Assembly (NCBI GenBank): GCA_014529385.2
Contig: CM043960.1
Coordinates: 32,681,396-32,741,395, forward strand
DNA from: Adiantum capillus-veneris
Taxonomy: Eukaryota; Streptophyta; Polypodiopsida; Polypodiales; Pteridaceae
DNA: 60,000 bases
Direction of reading: 5' to 3'
Part shown: one piece after another, positions 45,494 to 58,113 of the stretch
Layout: each line of letters opens with the position of its first letter
Numbering within the stretch: position 1 is the first letter of the stretch
Program-made: the position numbers and the translations under genes
Notes under the pieces: generated by a model
The model's database searches: none
What the model was told of the DNA's origin: nothing
The model's input: the letters and a program-made list of their open reading frames with translations, nothing else

Positions 45494-45853
45494 CTATAGA
45501 CTACTCTTTATGGTTTGAAAAACTCCACCATGCATCATGCTAGTGTCAGCCATCGCACGATTGACAACCCCTACTGCAAATGCTCCCACTACAGCTGCTA
45601 GATCGGGCCTTGACACTAACAAGTCAAGCATGAGACGCCCGAACACTGACAAAATTTGTGCAAACCTGGCTGTACTGGTCTCCCTTGTGCTATCTGCTAT
45701 CAGTGCATCATCAGGACTACCCATCGCATATGGATGTTTCAATATTGACACTGGGAAAACTATGTCCTTGTCACCCATAGGAAAAATTGTGTGTCCTGGC
45801 ACCAACTCATCAGCCTCTAGCATGAGCATATCAAAGAACTCAATGTATTTCAT
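45494..45853 (-). pseudogene. A2 reverse-transcriptase end
   Basis: The open frame ends in FGRLMLDLLVSRPDLAAVVGAFAVGVVNRAMADTS. This is a diverged form of the copia 'VGSLMYAMVCTRPDIAYAVGVVSRFMSNPG' region between RT and RNase H. The upstream part of the frame (MKYIEFFDMLMLEADELVPG) is not recognisable. Confidence 0.6.
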
Positions 45854-46119
45854 CTCTGTTTGTATCTCTAGGGAGAAGGCCTGCTCTACCTCTACCTACA
45901 CAAAGTCTGACAACACCTATTGTGTCTTACTAGAGCACTGCCACTCTACCTCTGTCTCTACAAAGTCTATTGGCATGTCTTGCACAACTAAATGCTTTGT
46001 CTTGTGAGCATGGTGGAGCTCGCCTGAGAAATAGACACGTCTTGTCTCTCGCTCAAAGCATGCCAGCAACAAAATTGAGACTACATCCTCTCGAACCTCA
46101 GACACATGCATAGGCTATA

Positions 46120-46680
46120 CCAAGCCACTGCGGGCTCCTCTGGCAATCAATAGTGAGCCGCATTAATGCATCTGGAAAGACTTCTCTCTAAGCAAAAGAT
46201 GTCAACTGTCTCACTGAGATCAAGCTCTGTCTCAGCTGAGGAACATAGCGCACATGCCATAGCGTGTATGACACACCACTGGGAAAAGACAAATAAACGT
46301 CTCATGCACCCTCTATGTCACATGCCGAACCATCGACCAAGTGCACACAACCAAGTCTCCCTCTAGAAGAAGTGCTGAACCAATCACGATGCGGTGTGAC
46401 ATGGAAAGAAACATCGCTATCTAGTAATCACTGTGGAGAAAGTGTGCTATCCATAGTCAAATCTGCAAGAGGTACACTCGAGGCAAGCATGACATCACCG
46501 TCACTGGCATAGACTGCCACTGAAACTGCCTCTCTAACCTGTGTCAAATCTGTATCTGCATCTCACATACATTTCCATTGGTGTCTCATCGTCTGAAACA
46601 ACGGCGTCTAATGTGCCTTGTGTGACCACAATGCTAACAACGCAAGTATCGGTAAGAATGAGACCGCCGTCTCTCAAAAG
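46120..46680 (-). pseudogene. A2 zinc knuckle and protease
   Basis: The zinc knuckle C-stop-HCGHTRHIRRRC, near 46640, keeps the CX2CX4HX4C spacing with one codon turned into a stop. The protease reads LLDSDVSFHVTPHRDWFST (Gly of DSG changed to Asp), then VHLVDGSACDIEG, VYLSFPSGVSYTLWHVRYVPQLRQSLISVRQL. Several stops. The D-S-D change alone would inactivate it. Confidence 0.8.
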
Positions 46681-48398
46681 TCATCGTAGTGGAATCTACA
46701 CTATCACACATATCTACAACCATAAGTGAATGGCTAAGAACCAAAATATGGCGAGAAATCTAGAAAAAATCTGGCAGAATCTCCCTTGTAAACTGAGCAA
46801 AACCTCAAGTATAGTCTCAACCATAAACCATGCCAAACTGGCAACAAAGTGGGAGGTAACTCAACCACTACACAATGCTCAAAAGCATGATCAATCGCAT
46901 CAATGCTGACGCTCATATATGCATACAACCAACTCCACAATCTGCAATCTGCAAGCATAAATTGCGACAAACTGCTCAACCGAGCATAAAGTGCATAACC
47001 ATATACGCAAGTAGAGAGCAAACTATCTTAAAACGCATCCCACAAACTGCCTAGAAATATCTGCAAAAAACCAGTGAAATGTGTGATTGTCTATGTGTAG
47101 CCATACAAGCATACACAATCCTCACTTTTGCGAAAGTGGATACAAGAACACCAACCTGTGTCGAACCTGACAAAACATATCAAAGAGTAAACACTCAATC
47201 ACTGTCAAAGTGGGAATATATCAGCCACTGAACAAGATGGCATAACACTGCAAACTTTTATGGCAAGAAAACGAGAAAAAAAAACAGAATATCCTTTGCA
47301 AAATGAGTCAAAACTCAATGCAAACCGCAAGCCAAAAAACTGCAGATAACTATCAGAGTGGAAGTCAACTCGACCAATAAACCATCAAAGAGTAAACTGT
47401 AAATACGTGCAAGCCATGGCGAGAATCTAGGAAAAAATTGGCAGATTTTCCCCTAAAAATTGAGCAAAAACTCAAGTACAATCTCTACCATTAACCATAA
47501 TACCACTCAATGCCAATGAATAGAAATGCCAAAATGGCTCCACATTTTCATATACAATGGCAATCCGCACTCAACATACATCAACGGAGTGACCGTGCAT
47601 AAGCAAGCACCAAAAGAGTTGCAATCCGAAAACTTGATCAATGCGAAAACAATGCTCTCAAGAGAGCTCACCGACACTCAAAGTGCTCACCAAAATGCAT
47701 ATATAATGGGCATCAACCATGTGCCATAACCATATGCAAACCCATTCGCAAAGACCATGAATCCAAGCACAAAATCACTGCCAAAGTATCCTGTGAAAAC
47801 CTGTGAAAGAAGCTCCACCTGTGTGCTCCAAAAATTGTGTCTCTCAAGAGACCGCTTTGATGGTGTGTAAACGCCTTCGTGACTCTTTGCCCAAGCTCTC
47901 CACAAGCTGAAATTGCATCTTTAGCTCATAATTTATGCACCTAACTTCGAGCACCTGTCGTGCTTCCAAAAGTGCATCAAAATCGCACACTATGGAAAAA
48001 CAGAAAATCTGCAATTTTTGTATACAGTCAGTCTGAACTGAATATCAGCAAAACAGTGAGGAATTTGCAAAAACTTTCTTCTGCAAAGTTGTAGACCATG
48101 TCAAAATGAATAGGCAGCGCGGACATAATACTCAGATTTGCATTCTACAAGTAGGAAAACAAATTCGAGAACAGTGCTGCTGCACACACAGTTTCTATGT
48201 AGCACCTTCATCTACACATAATTGTCCACATTGTCTTCTGAGCTTCCGCAAGAGCATACATCACTCTCAACTGAGCTCACAAGCTCTCTTTGCATTCTCA
48301 CAAATCTTTCAAGATTTCTTAAGCTCTCCGTCGTCGAGAGCGAGCGAGCTATCGCCTCGAAGCTCTCAAAGCCGTTGTGCTCTCCGTGATCACCATGC

Positions 48399-48410
48399 GC
48401 TCTGATACCA
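48399..48410 (-). promoter_or_regulatory. Primer-binding site of A2
   Basis: GCTCTGATACCA, the inverted copia initiator tRNA-Met primer site. The leader just below matches the A1 leader. Confidence 0.9.
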
Positions 48411-48412
48411 AT

Positions 48413-48600
48413 TGTGGAGTACACGTGCGTTTGGATGCGTGCATGTGAGTTGGTGCGTAGGTGCACTAGCAAGGGAGAGTGCATAAGGCGGAATTGGGGA
48501 AGAAGGAGAAGCTGCACAACACAGTGGGTTAGTGGAGTGGAAAGTGAGAGAGCGGTCAAGTCTCTCAGTTTCTCTCCCTATATTGATTACGGAAAAAATT
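48413..48600 (-). mobile_element. Diverged 5' LTR of A2
   Basis: It starts next to the primer site with TGTGGAGTACACG (LTR end on minus strand) but matches the 3' LTR only patchily (first ~40 bp and a GTGAGAGAGC region). Upper border not found; recombination between family members is possible. Confidence 0.45.
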
Positions 48601-50144
48601 GTAAGGGTGGTTTTTGGCCACCTGGCCTACATCCCAATAGGCAGTTCACTCAAGATAGTGTCAAAGAAGAAATCACTATCAATTGAAGGACATACATGTG
48701 ATTCATTTCATAATTAGAACATGAGTTGGTACTAGAGTCTCAATGGTGTGAGATGAATCTTTCTCAAAAACCATTTATAAGAAAAGAGAAGACTTCATTG
48801 ATTTCTATATAGATACATGTACTTTCCTTCCTCTTGGTACTAAGACTCGTAGCTCTAACTCCATAATGAAAACTTATGACTCTATCAAGAAACTTAAGTT
48901 GAGCAATCATGTGATTCAACTTTGGTGCTCTTAGAATCCCATCCCCATGAATCAAAAGATATACAAGGATATCTTCTTGTAACATTAATAAGCTTTAGCT
49001 TTTTTTGTGACCATTTGGGTAACTTTGCATAGGTTGGTGATGTAGGTATTTCTCACCTTGTAGTCCTTGTTTTTCTTTAGATAACATCTTGAAGAGTATA
49101 CATAGTCATTTGCCAAACTTAAACTTTGAAAAGTTTCCAATGTGTGAGCTTGTTACTTAATCTTTTGTTGCCTTGTTGAGCTACATTGGGTCAAAGGTAA
49201 CACCTACACTTGTTTGCATCAAACCTTGTACTTATGTATCCTTAACATGGTCAATTTTGTTGGAATCCACTATAGAGTTATAACAATACTTTATAGTAGT
49301 GATATGCTTGATCTTCTAAATGTAATCACTTCTTTCATGAACCATAAAAGAAAAATTTCTATATATACTTTATGGTTAAAAAAACCTTTTAACATAATAT
49401 CTTATTCTTGTGCATTTGAAATAAAGAGAGGAGAAAATCCATTGATATTCACTCTCAAGAAGATGTTTTTCCTTTGTTACACTTCAAATATTGAGAAACA
49501 TACTCAAGGATATGTCTTGTTCTCAAGTGTTATACATTAAACCTTGTCATATTATGAAATGGAACTTAAAGGCCATAGTGTCCTTTAGCAAGAGAGACAT
49601 AGGATTTAAGCACAATCTTCTCTCTCGTCGTTCATGCATAAAACCTTGTGTGTCAACTATAATAGTAGCATCTCATCTACCATGCTAGGTACCCATTGAG
49701 ATATGCTATTGAAATAATTAGGAACCTTGTGCAGTATGAGAAAACATAATTTACATAGCTTTTCTTGCCAAAGTATAAGCAACATCAAAAACCAAATACA
49801 TGATTTAAAAAAATGATCGTACCTTTTTTAGTGGAAGAAAATATGACTAGGACAATTCTTCCTTCTTTAAAAGAAGATCAAGTATGAATGCTTGAATTTT
49901 CTCCTTGATTTAATTTTTGATGCATACAGAACTTCCAACTCTTTTGCGAGCAATTCTTTGATGAGATGCTCACGTTGGTGCTTAGAGTTTTCTTCATTGG
50001 ATTCCATCTTGTGACTACGAATACTTTGGATTAATTTTTGTGTAATTTGGTCTCAAGAATCTTGCTACATTCTTGAAAGCAAGAAGTTATTTAGACCAAA
50101 AAATCCTTGAGTTTTAGCCATGTTTAAGACATTGGCAAAAATCT
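48601..50144. other. Unassigned A+T-rich DNA
   Basis: No repeat structure, domain or RNA recognised; short frames only. Confidence 0.4.
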
Positions 50145-50305
50145 GTGCAGAGTGCATGCTTTGAATGTGATCCATGTAGAACAATTCTTGTTGATGACTA
50201 TTCATACAAAGGGTGGGTTTTTCCTACAAATAATCGCACATTTCCTTCAAATTTTGATGAAGAAAATATGGTTGACAATATGCTCATAGAGAGTTGCTCC
50301 CATGA

Positions 50306-50671
50306 TTGTTGCAACTTGATGAGAGCAAAGATGTGTGTGAGTTCATTGGCTCTAACTGTTATGGACATGCCCTAATATCCAATAACAATGAATATAGAGA
50401 GTTGATCCCATTCTTGTTGCAACTTGATGAGATCAAAGATGTGTGTGAGTTCATTGACTCTAACCATTATGGACATGCCCTAATATCCAATAACAATGAA
50501 TATGAAGGTGTCATGGACTACTTGAAAGATCAAAACTTGAAATGGTCTCAAAAGGAGATAACTACAAATAAGCTACCACTTTTTGAGAAATTGAAAGACC
50601 TTTTTGACAAGAAAGAGGAGTTAATTAATGCAAGTACGGAAAAAGAGATTAGAAAAAATCAAATAGTTTGA
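50306..50671 (+). CDS. Hypothetical ORF with in-frame 36-residue tandem duplication
   Basis: 121-codon frame. A 108-bp unit (50289-50396 and 50397-50504) is repeated in tandem and in frame, giving QLDE-KDVCEFI-SN-YGHALISNNNEY twice. The C-terminal part is Lys/Glu-rich (LPLFEKLKDLFDKKEELINA). No family known to me. The frame may extend upstream with a break. It could be a pseudogene piece or a gene fragment from the surrounding A+T-rich DNA. Confidence 0.3.
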   Translation: MLQLDESKDVCEFIGSNCYGHALISNNNEYRELIPFLLQLDEIKDVCEFIDSNHYGHALISNNNEYEGVMDYLKDQNLKWSQKEITTNKLPLFEKLKDLFDKKEELINASTEKEIRKNQIV

Positions 50672-52595
50672 AGTTTGTAATGACCAAGGATTTTGTATTA
50701 AAAAATCTATTAAATGATATTTTCTCAAGCACTAAGGTACTATTCACTAAGAATCATGTTGACTTCCCAATACATACTTTTGTAAATTATATTTATATGT
50801 TGATCAAAATACTAAGCTCATCATGGTTACGTGCAAATTTGAATAAATATTATTTTCTACTTTGTATAAATGAAGTCAACAAGATGATCCTTTTTTCTTA
50901 AATCCACAAGTATAAATTGAACAATGTTGTTTTCATATTGGCATGGGGATTTATATGCACGTGTGCACACGTGAAGTTGTTTCTTAAACATATTAAATAA
51001 GTAGTCTTTTTCTCTTGTTAAATTTAGGGCTCATTCTAATGGATTTTGACATGAAGTGCATCCTATTGTAAGTGGACTTCTTTATTAATGGAGTGCATCC
51101 TACTCTAAGGAGACTTCTTATGATGGGTATTTTTAGTTATTGTGTGGTAGTGATTATTTTATACTTTGTATAAATGGTATCGAAAGAAGCATAATAAGAG
51201 GTTGCATTTATTATAGTTACAAAGTAGGTTGAAATTTTCTTTTAAATGAATGTTTTTTTTTCATTTATACACACAACATAACAAAGAATGTAGCTAGTTG
51301 GAAGTCTAAATTGACATAAGTCACAAATTGGTTGAAGAGTTTAGAATGGCCGAAATGATGGATTTTAAAATCCCTTTATAATGAGATGTATAAATTTAGT
51401 ATGACCTAAAATAGGTGTAATGGAACACTTAAGCCCCGAGGGGTGCACCTTGTAGGTATGTGAGTGTATCACATGCACTCAATATGAAGGTATACTATAA
51501 TCAACATCCGTTACAAATTTACACTTGCAAAAGGGGAATTTGGATTCAATTTTGAGAAAAAGTTACAGGTTTATAAAGAAGAGGGGTAGCTTTATTTCGA
51601 TCCACAAAAATGTGTAAAGGAGGTTTACTATTATGCTCTAATCACATGTGATATAGGGGATTTTGTAAGGTGCACCCCCAAGACCTAAATTGTATTATCA
51701 TCACATGAACATGCTTATAAGAATACATCTATGTGCACAAGGTGGTGTTTTACATGGTGTTCTAGAATGTAAAATATGGGATCTTAACACTTTTTTATTT
51801 AGCTTTACAAATGCCTAAAATAGCGTTAAAAAATCCTTTTAAAACATCTTAAGTGCATAAGTGAAGGGTGAATTTACAAAATGAAAAGACCCATGGAAGT
51901 GGAAAGTCAAAAGACTTTTTTTGTCCATATAAAGAGAGATGGTTGAATGCACTTTGATACATTTGTGTTTTTCTTTACACAGTTTCCCTTTAGCGTTTTT
52001 TTTTTCTTTGTGGAGTGTCCTTTCACTTTGTAAGTAGTGATTATCTGTTAATGGTTAGAATGGCCACATTCATAAAAATTAGAAGTGATTATTAAGCTTG
52101 GGAATGGGACTTTTCCCACTTTTCCTAATACATTATTGTTACATTCAAAGAGGTAAATGGATGTCTTTTTGGGAAGAGGTTCATGACAACATGCATGGTA
52201 TGAATCTCTTTCCTACTTTGTAACAATTCTTGGAAACCTCAAGAGGACTTCTTTCCTCTCCTTGAGAGAAACCCATAGAGTTCTTTAAGCTACTCATGCT
52301 ATTTAGATTACTTGACAAATCTAAAAGTAAGATCTCTCCTTCTCCAATTACAATACTAGAGAATAAAATTTTGAATAGCCACTAACAAAAAATGTTTGCA
52401 CTCTTTGCCTTGATTTCTTTCGTACAATTGCTAATTATACAAAAAAATTAAGACCGCTCTTTTTTTATTTAAATTCTCACCTTAAATCATCTCTTGATTG
52501 AAAAAGACAAATCTTTGACCTCTTTGAATCTTGCCTTGTGATGGTGGAGTCCCTTAGATTGGGCCACTCCATAAAAGAAGAGGCCATCTTTGTGC
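50672..52595. other. Unassigned A+T-rich DNA
   Basis: No gene or element recognised. The phrase AAGTGCATCCTAT / GAGTGCATCCTACT with TAAG-GACTTCTT is repeated at about 51055-51115. Confidence 0.4.
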
Positions 52596-52607
52596 TATGA
52601 TACCAAT
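52596..52607 (-). promoter_or_regulatory. Mutated copia primer-site-like sequence
   Basis: GCTATGATACCA is one base away from the inverted primer site GCTCTGATACCA and is followed by TGAAACC, an LTR-end-like sequence. Probably the stump of an old copia element on the minus strand. Confidence 0.35.
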
Positions 52608-52894
52608 GAAACCTTAATTAGATTTAGCTTTGCTTCAAGCATACACTCACCTTAGCATAAGTTACATTTTTGGGTGCATAATCAAGCATCATTTTCACAT
52701 ACATATTCAAACTAGCATGCCTATAACCAAAGTTAAAGAGAAAATTATTAACACGAGAAGACATAAGATTGAGGGACGGATTCTATAAAGAAAAGTCCCT
52801 CTTAAAAGGCTTTTCATTTCTCATGCTCTTGGAGCTCTTTGCAACCAATGAACAATCAATACAAGTACATTACAAAAAAAAAGAGTGGAATCCA

Positions 52895-53717
52895 TAGGGA
52901 TTTTGGTAGTGAGATTTTTAAGAAGCAGCTCCGTAACATAGTAGTGTATGGAGTACTAGTGGAGGTTCTTGAAATTTTAGCTAGTCTCTAATAATTTTTT
53001 TCAGATGACCTCTGTAATAGAAGTATATGGAATAGTAGTGGAGGTTCTTGAAATTTTAGCGAATCTCTGATAATTCCGTCGGATTACCTCTACTATCTCT
53101 AAATTAGCTTCAACTTCTTCTACAAAGTTGTAGAGCTTGAAAAGAGCTAACGTTTGATATGAGTTTTTTCAATCTGACCTCAAATGGGCAAGTTATGCTT
53201 GATGTAGTAAAAACTATATTTTTCATCCTTTTTAGAAATAATAACTTTGAATTTCTAGGAGGTGGAAGAGTCCAAAGTATGAGAGTACGACCATGGGGAT
53301 TTGGAATCTTTTAGGATTTTTGAAGAGGCTTATGAATTTTCTAAGCCCGCATGCCCATCCATAGGCCCTTTTACCCATTGTGCCTCAAATTTTAGCTAGT
53401 CTCTGATAATTTCGTCAGATTACCTCTACTATATCTAAATTAGCTTTCAACTTCTTCTACAAAGTTGTAGAGCTTGAAAAGAGCTCACGTTTCATACAAG
53501 AGTTTTTTCAATGTGACCTCAATAGGCAAGTTATGCTTGATTTAATGAAGACTACATTTTTCATCTTTAGTAACTTTGAATTTCTAGGAGGTGGAAGAGT
53601 CCAAAGTATGAGAGTATGACCATGGGGATTTGGAATATTTTAGGATTTTTGAAGAGGCTTATGAATTTTCTAAGCCTTCATGCCCATCCATATGCCGCTT
53701 ACCCATTGTGCCTCCTA
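52895..53717. repeat. Tandem duplication with ~336-bp unit
   Basis: AAATTTTAGC...TCTCTGATAATT starts at 53051 and again at 53387, and the two ~333-bp units are about 90% alike (CTTCTACAAAGTTGTAGAGC, GGAGGTGGAAGAGTCC and CATGCCCATCCAT occur in both). A shorter 78-bp sub-duplication precedes them (52973 and 53051). Non-coding. Confidence 0.9.
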
Positions 53718-54985
<1,268 letters not shown>

Positions 54986-54989
54986 AAAT

Positions 54990-55054
<65 letters not shown>
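54990..55054. repeat. Compound microsatellite (GT)n-(GC)4-(GA)n
   Basis: GT from 54990, GCGCGCGC at about 55015-55022, GA to 55054. Confidence 0.95.
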
Positions 55055-55056
<2 letters not shown>

Positions 55057-55683
55057 ACAACCAATGGCAACCATGCACCCAAATGTCCAAGTGAATGCCA
55101 ACTTGGCTACATCCATTCTTGCGTTTACAAAGGGACGAACAAAATATTAGTCAAATGGTCGTCTAGGTTCTTTATTTTCATTTAATGTCCATGTGTATGC
55201 GTTTGCTTGGACCACATAGCTAAACTACAAGGTAGGGTACGGCTTGCGTTCCTTATAATTTATGGGGAGACATAGTATCAACTCTCCACCATATATTTGC
55301 ATGACACTTTTGTATGGCGTGCAATTTATGGTGTGTAAATTGTGTCATTTCTTAATTACATGACAAAAAACTTTGAGTAGTCACATACGTTTCCTATAGC
55401 ATGACAAAACAATGTTCTCTACTTTGCACACTCATACAATAAACCGATTCGCTTATGATGTGAGTAGTCTTTTGCTTTGAGACCACATTTTCTTTGATTT
55501 GTATATCTTCTGAATTGTACCCTTCTCATTAAAATGACTTTCATTTCATGTGTCTTAAATTGTATTCCAATTCTCTATGTACTCTATTTGCAAGGCTCCA
55601 CAACACTACACCACATCACTGAAATTCTAAAGCAAGGCCAACCAAGCAAGATAGTTGAGTGGTGTGTTGCTTTGGTGATTTTA
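55055..55683. other. Unassigned spacer
   Basis: Nothing recognised. Confidence 0.4.
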
Positions 55684-55840
55684 TGTGAGAGAGAGAGAGA
55701 GAGAGTTGTGCAATAGTTCGGCTAGATTGGAAACGCCACTAAGAGTTAGAACATGTCTTCGAGCAATCAAGAGGTGTTGAACCCACCACCTTTGAACTCA
55801 TAGGCTATGACTCTTCCAACTGAGCTAGCACTCATTGACT
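55684..55840 (-). mobile_element. tRNA-derived SINE with (CT)n tail
   Basis: On the minus strand the head reads GCTAGCTCAGTTGGAAGAG (box A, D-arm) then GGTGGTGGGTTCAACACC (T-arm, box B-like) about 40 bp later (55834 to 55776). A ~70-bp body follows and the unit ends in a CT tract (GA at 55688-55706 on the plus strand). A functional tRNA is unlikely, because box B reads TTCAAC and the 3' acceptor half is absent. No clear target duplication. Confidence 0.6.
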
Positions 55841-57277
55841 GACATTATGGTTTCCCGTGTGGTTTGGCCAACTCACATTAAGAGTTGGGTGGGTTGGGTG
55901 TGTGTGTGTTGTAAATTTCAGAGTTGTAGGTAACTCTATTAAAACAAGTGATAAAATCATGAGGCCTACCAATGAAAAGGGCACATCAATCTAGTCTAGC
56001 TTTACCAAGAAAATTAATAGCAAACTTAAGTTTGTCTCTAAAAAAAAATTATCTTCGGTGTACAATCAAACCAAGGATTGATGAGATGATAAAGCAACAC
56101 ATTGGTTCATGTTTGGAACCAATGTATCTAATAAATCATCTTTGTTTCATGTTCTCAATTGGAGTTTATGGAGTTCCAAAGCAGGTATCATGTTGTGAGT
56201 ATGTATAATTCAATGTGTTGCTAGGGCTTCTATAAAAAACCAAGTGTTTGGTAAAAGAATGGTGATAGAGCATTGCATGTCAAAATATTTTAAAGCAATA
56301 GACATATGAGATATTTTTAAGTTTGCAAATCATACAAAATGAGATATTTATAACTTTGCAAATCATACAAAGATGCCAAAAGATTGTTCTCCATTCCATG
56401 TAGCTCTCAGTTAATTGATTTAGATGTTGCCCTTTGCTTGTAGTGTGAGCAAAATCGTGTGCAACCTCTTTGAGCCTTAGTGTCCTTGGTACCTAGAAGA
56501 GAAAACAAAAGGGAGAGATGCAGTTATTAATGTAGCTTAAGGTGAGTTGAAATGTTGCTATTGTTAGTCAGATGCATATTGGCATCTCTCTACAAGAGAG
56601 TTGAATCGATTGAAAGGTGCAGTAGGGACTTAAAGGATCACGAATAGTGATCAAGCTGTATGCATTGAGAGTTGAATCAATTGAAAGGTGCAGTAAGGAC
56701 TTCAAGGATCACAGATAGTGATCAAGTTGTATGCATTACCTCATTGGTTGCATATTGAATCTTGCGACCAAAGTCTTAGTCATTGTCCTCACTGTAGTGG
56801 GATATGCATCTCTCTTGGGGGCAATTCCTGCAAATGTGGGCACCTGCCTGATTGTTATCTTCAATCCCTGAGAAAACAAAGATGGATTCTGTGTGGGACT
56901 TATGCATTTACATAAGCACACTCACAATGAGTGTCAAAAGAGTCTGAAGGGTAGCAAAAGATGCACCAAGGGGGGTTCTTGCTGTGAGGAAGGAAGCATG
57001 TGTCAATCATGGTATCAAGTGGCGAGTAAATCACAAAGAGACGTGTGCCAAGGATTGTGAAAGAGCTGATTGTGCTTCAATGGTAGTTAATGTGTCAAAG
57101 GGACCAAGCTCTTGGATTGATACATCTGATCAACATGGAAGTTCATGCACAAACAAAATCGGGTTCATACATCTTTCCAGACGTCCTAAAGAATAAGTCT
57201 TTTATGTTGCCACATGTTTGCCCTCAAAAAGTGCATTTGCAACCTCCTGGAGAAAACTGACAACCTAAGAGAGGGCT

Positions 57278-57282
<5 letters not shown>
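55841..57282. other. Unassigned DNA with a 71-bp tandem duplication and Cys-dense frames
   Basis: GAGAGTTGAATC...GTATGCATT repeats at 56596 and 56667 (71-bp unit). At 56718-56915 a plus frame is Cys-rich (HCPHCSGICI, CKCGHLPDCYL). Nearby frames give KRCTKGGSCCEEGSMCQSW (about 56960-57015). Cys clustering in adjacent frames could reflect broken exons of a zinc-binding or secreted Cys-rich protein, but no family is recognised. Confidence 0.3.

Positions 57283-57326
<44 letters not shown>
57283..57326. repeat. (GA)n microsatellite
   Basis: About 22 GA units. Confidence 0.95.
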
Positions 57327-57328
<2 letters not shown>

Positions 57329-58113
57329 TTTGGCAGGTGGAGTCCGTCATATTGTGCTGTGGTGAGTGCAGGCGGCAGGCAGACCTTCAGTGCTAGAAGG
57401 GAAGGAGAGACAACAAAGGAGTGGTCAAGAGATAGTTGGGAGGAGGGCAAGAATGCTGGTGAGGAAGCAGCTTGGGCATTGGGGTCCTGCGAATCAGAGA
57501 GTCACCTAGTTGGCGCTCTTGGGTTGTTGGGCCAGCATGTACAGTGTGCCTTCCAACTCGAGGCCATGCGAGAGCCAATGTGACAGGCCAGCTTACAACT
57601 CAACAGGGAACACAACTATGTGCAGCAGTTGCATTCCAATGCGTGTCCGATCGATGGCTTGCCTATCTAGCTCAGCAATGACATGGAGACTAAGTTCTCT
57701 GTTTTCAATGAAGACCCGTTTTCAAGATAGATACTGATATACATATAAATTCCAGTAGATCAAGATGCTGGCTATTTCATCATTTTCTTGGCAGCCACTA
57801 GCTTATCCAACAATGAGTGACCACTAACTTATCCACCAATCAAAAAATTGACTATTAAAAAAACAATCAAAAAATAAAGAAGTTAGAAAAAAGGGGGGCT
57901 CCTAAAGTCTCAGCCCTTTGTGGCAGGCCAAAAATAAAAGAAAAACTTAGCAGCGGTAGCAGAGGACGACGACGAAGACGAAGATGATTGAAGAAAACAA
58001 CAAGAAGAAAAGCAGCAGGAGGGGGAGGAGGAAGAAAAAGAAGAAGAAGAAGAAGATGAAGATGTTATAAAGAACATTTGAGGAGAATTATTTATCTGTA
58101 CTGGAACGATTGT
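57327..58113 (+). other. Upstream region of the PPR gene
   Basis: No gene. A purine tract of GAC/GAA/GAG triplets lies at 57961-58070, ending about 45 bp before the first PPR ATG. It would lie in the promoter or 5' UTR. The minus-strand Ser-rich frame through it is an artefact of the tract. Confidence 0.5.

Larger units (their letters stand above)
45306..48412 (-). mobile_element. Copia element A2, internally deleted, minus strand
   Basis: Same family as A1. Minus-strand order: primer site (48399-48410), ~1.7-kb leader, zinc knuckle with little or no upstream gag, protease, then a jump to the RT end, purine tract, 3' LTR. Integrase and most RT are deleted. Not capable of independent movement. 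Confidence 0.85.

Noticed and set aside
45537-46729. Plus-strand frames over A2
   Set aside because: The minus strand carries recognisable zinc-knuckle, protease and RT-end motifs; the plus-strand frames are complements.
55776-55836. Functional tRNA gene
   Set aside because: The D-arm is good but box B is altered, the acceptor stem cannot be completed, and the sequence continues into a SINE-like body.
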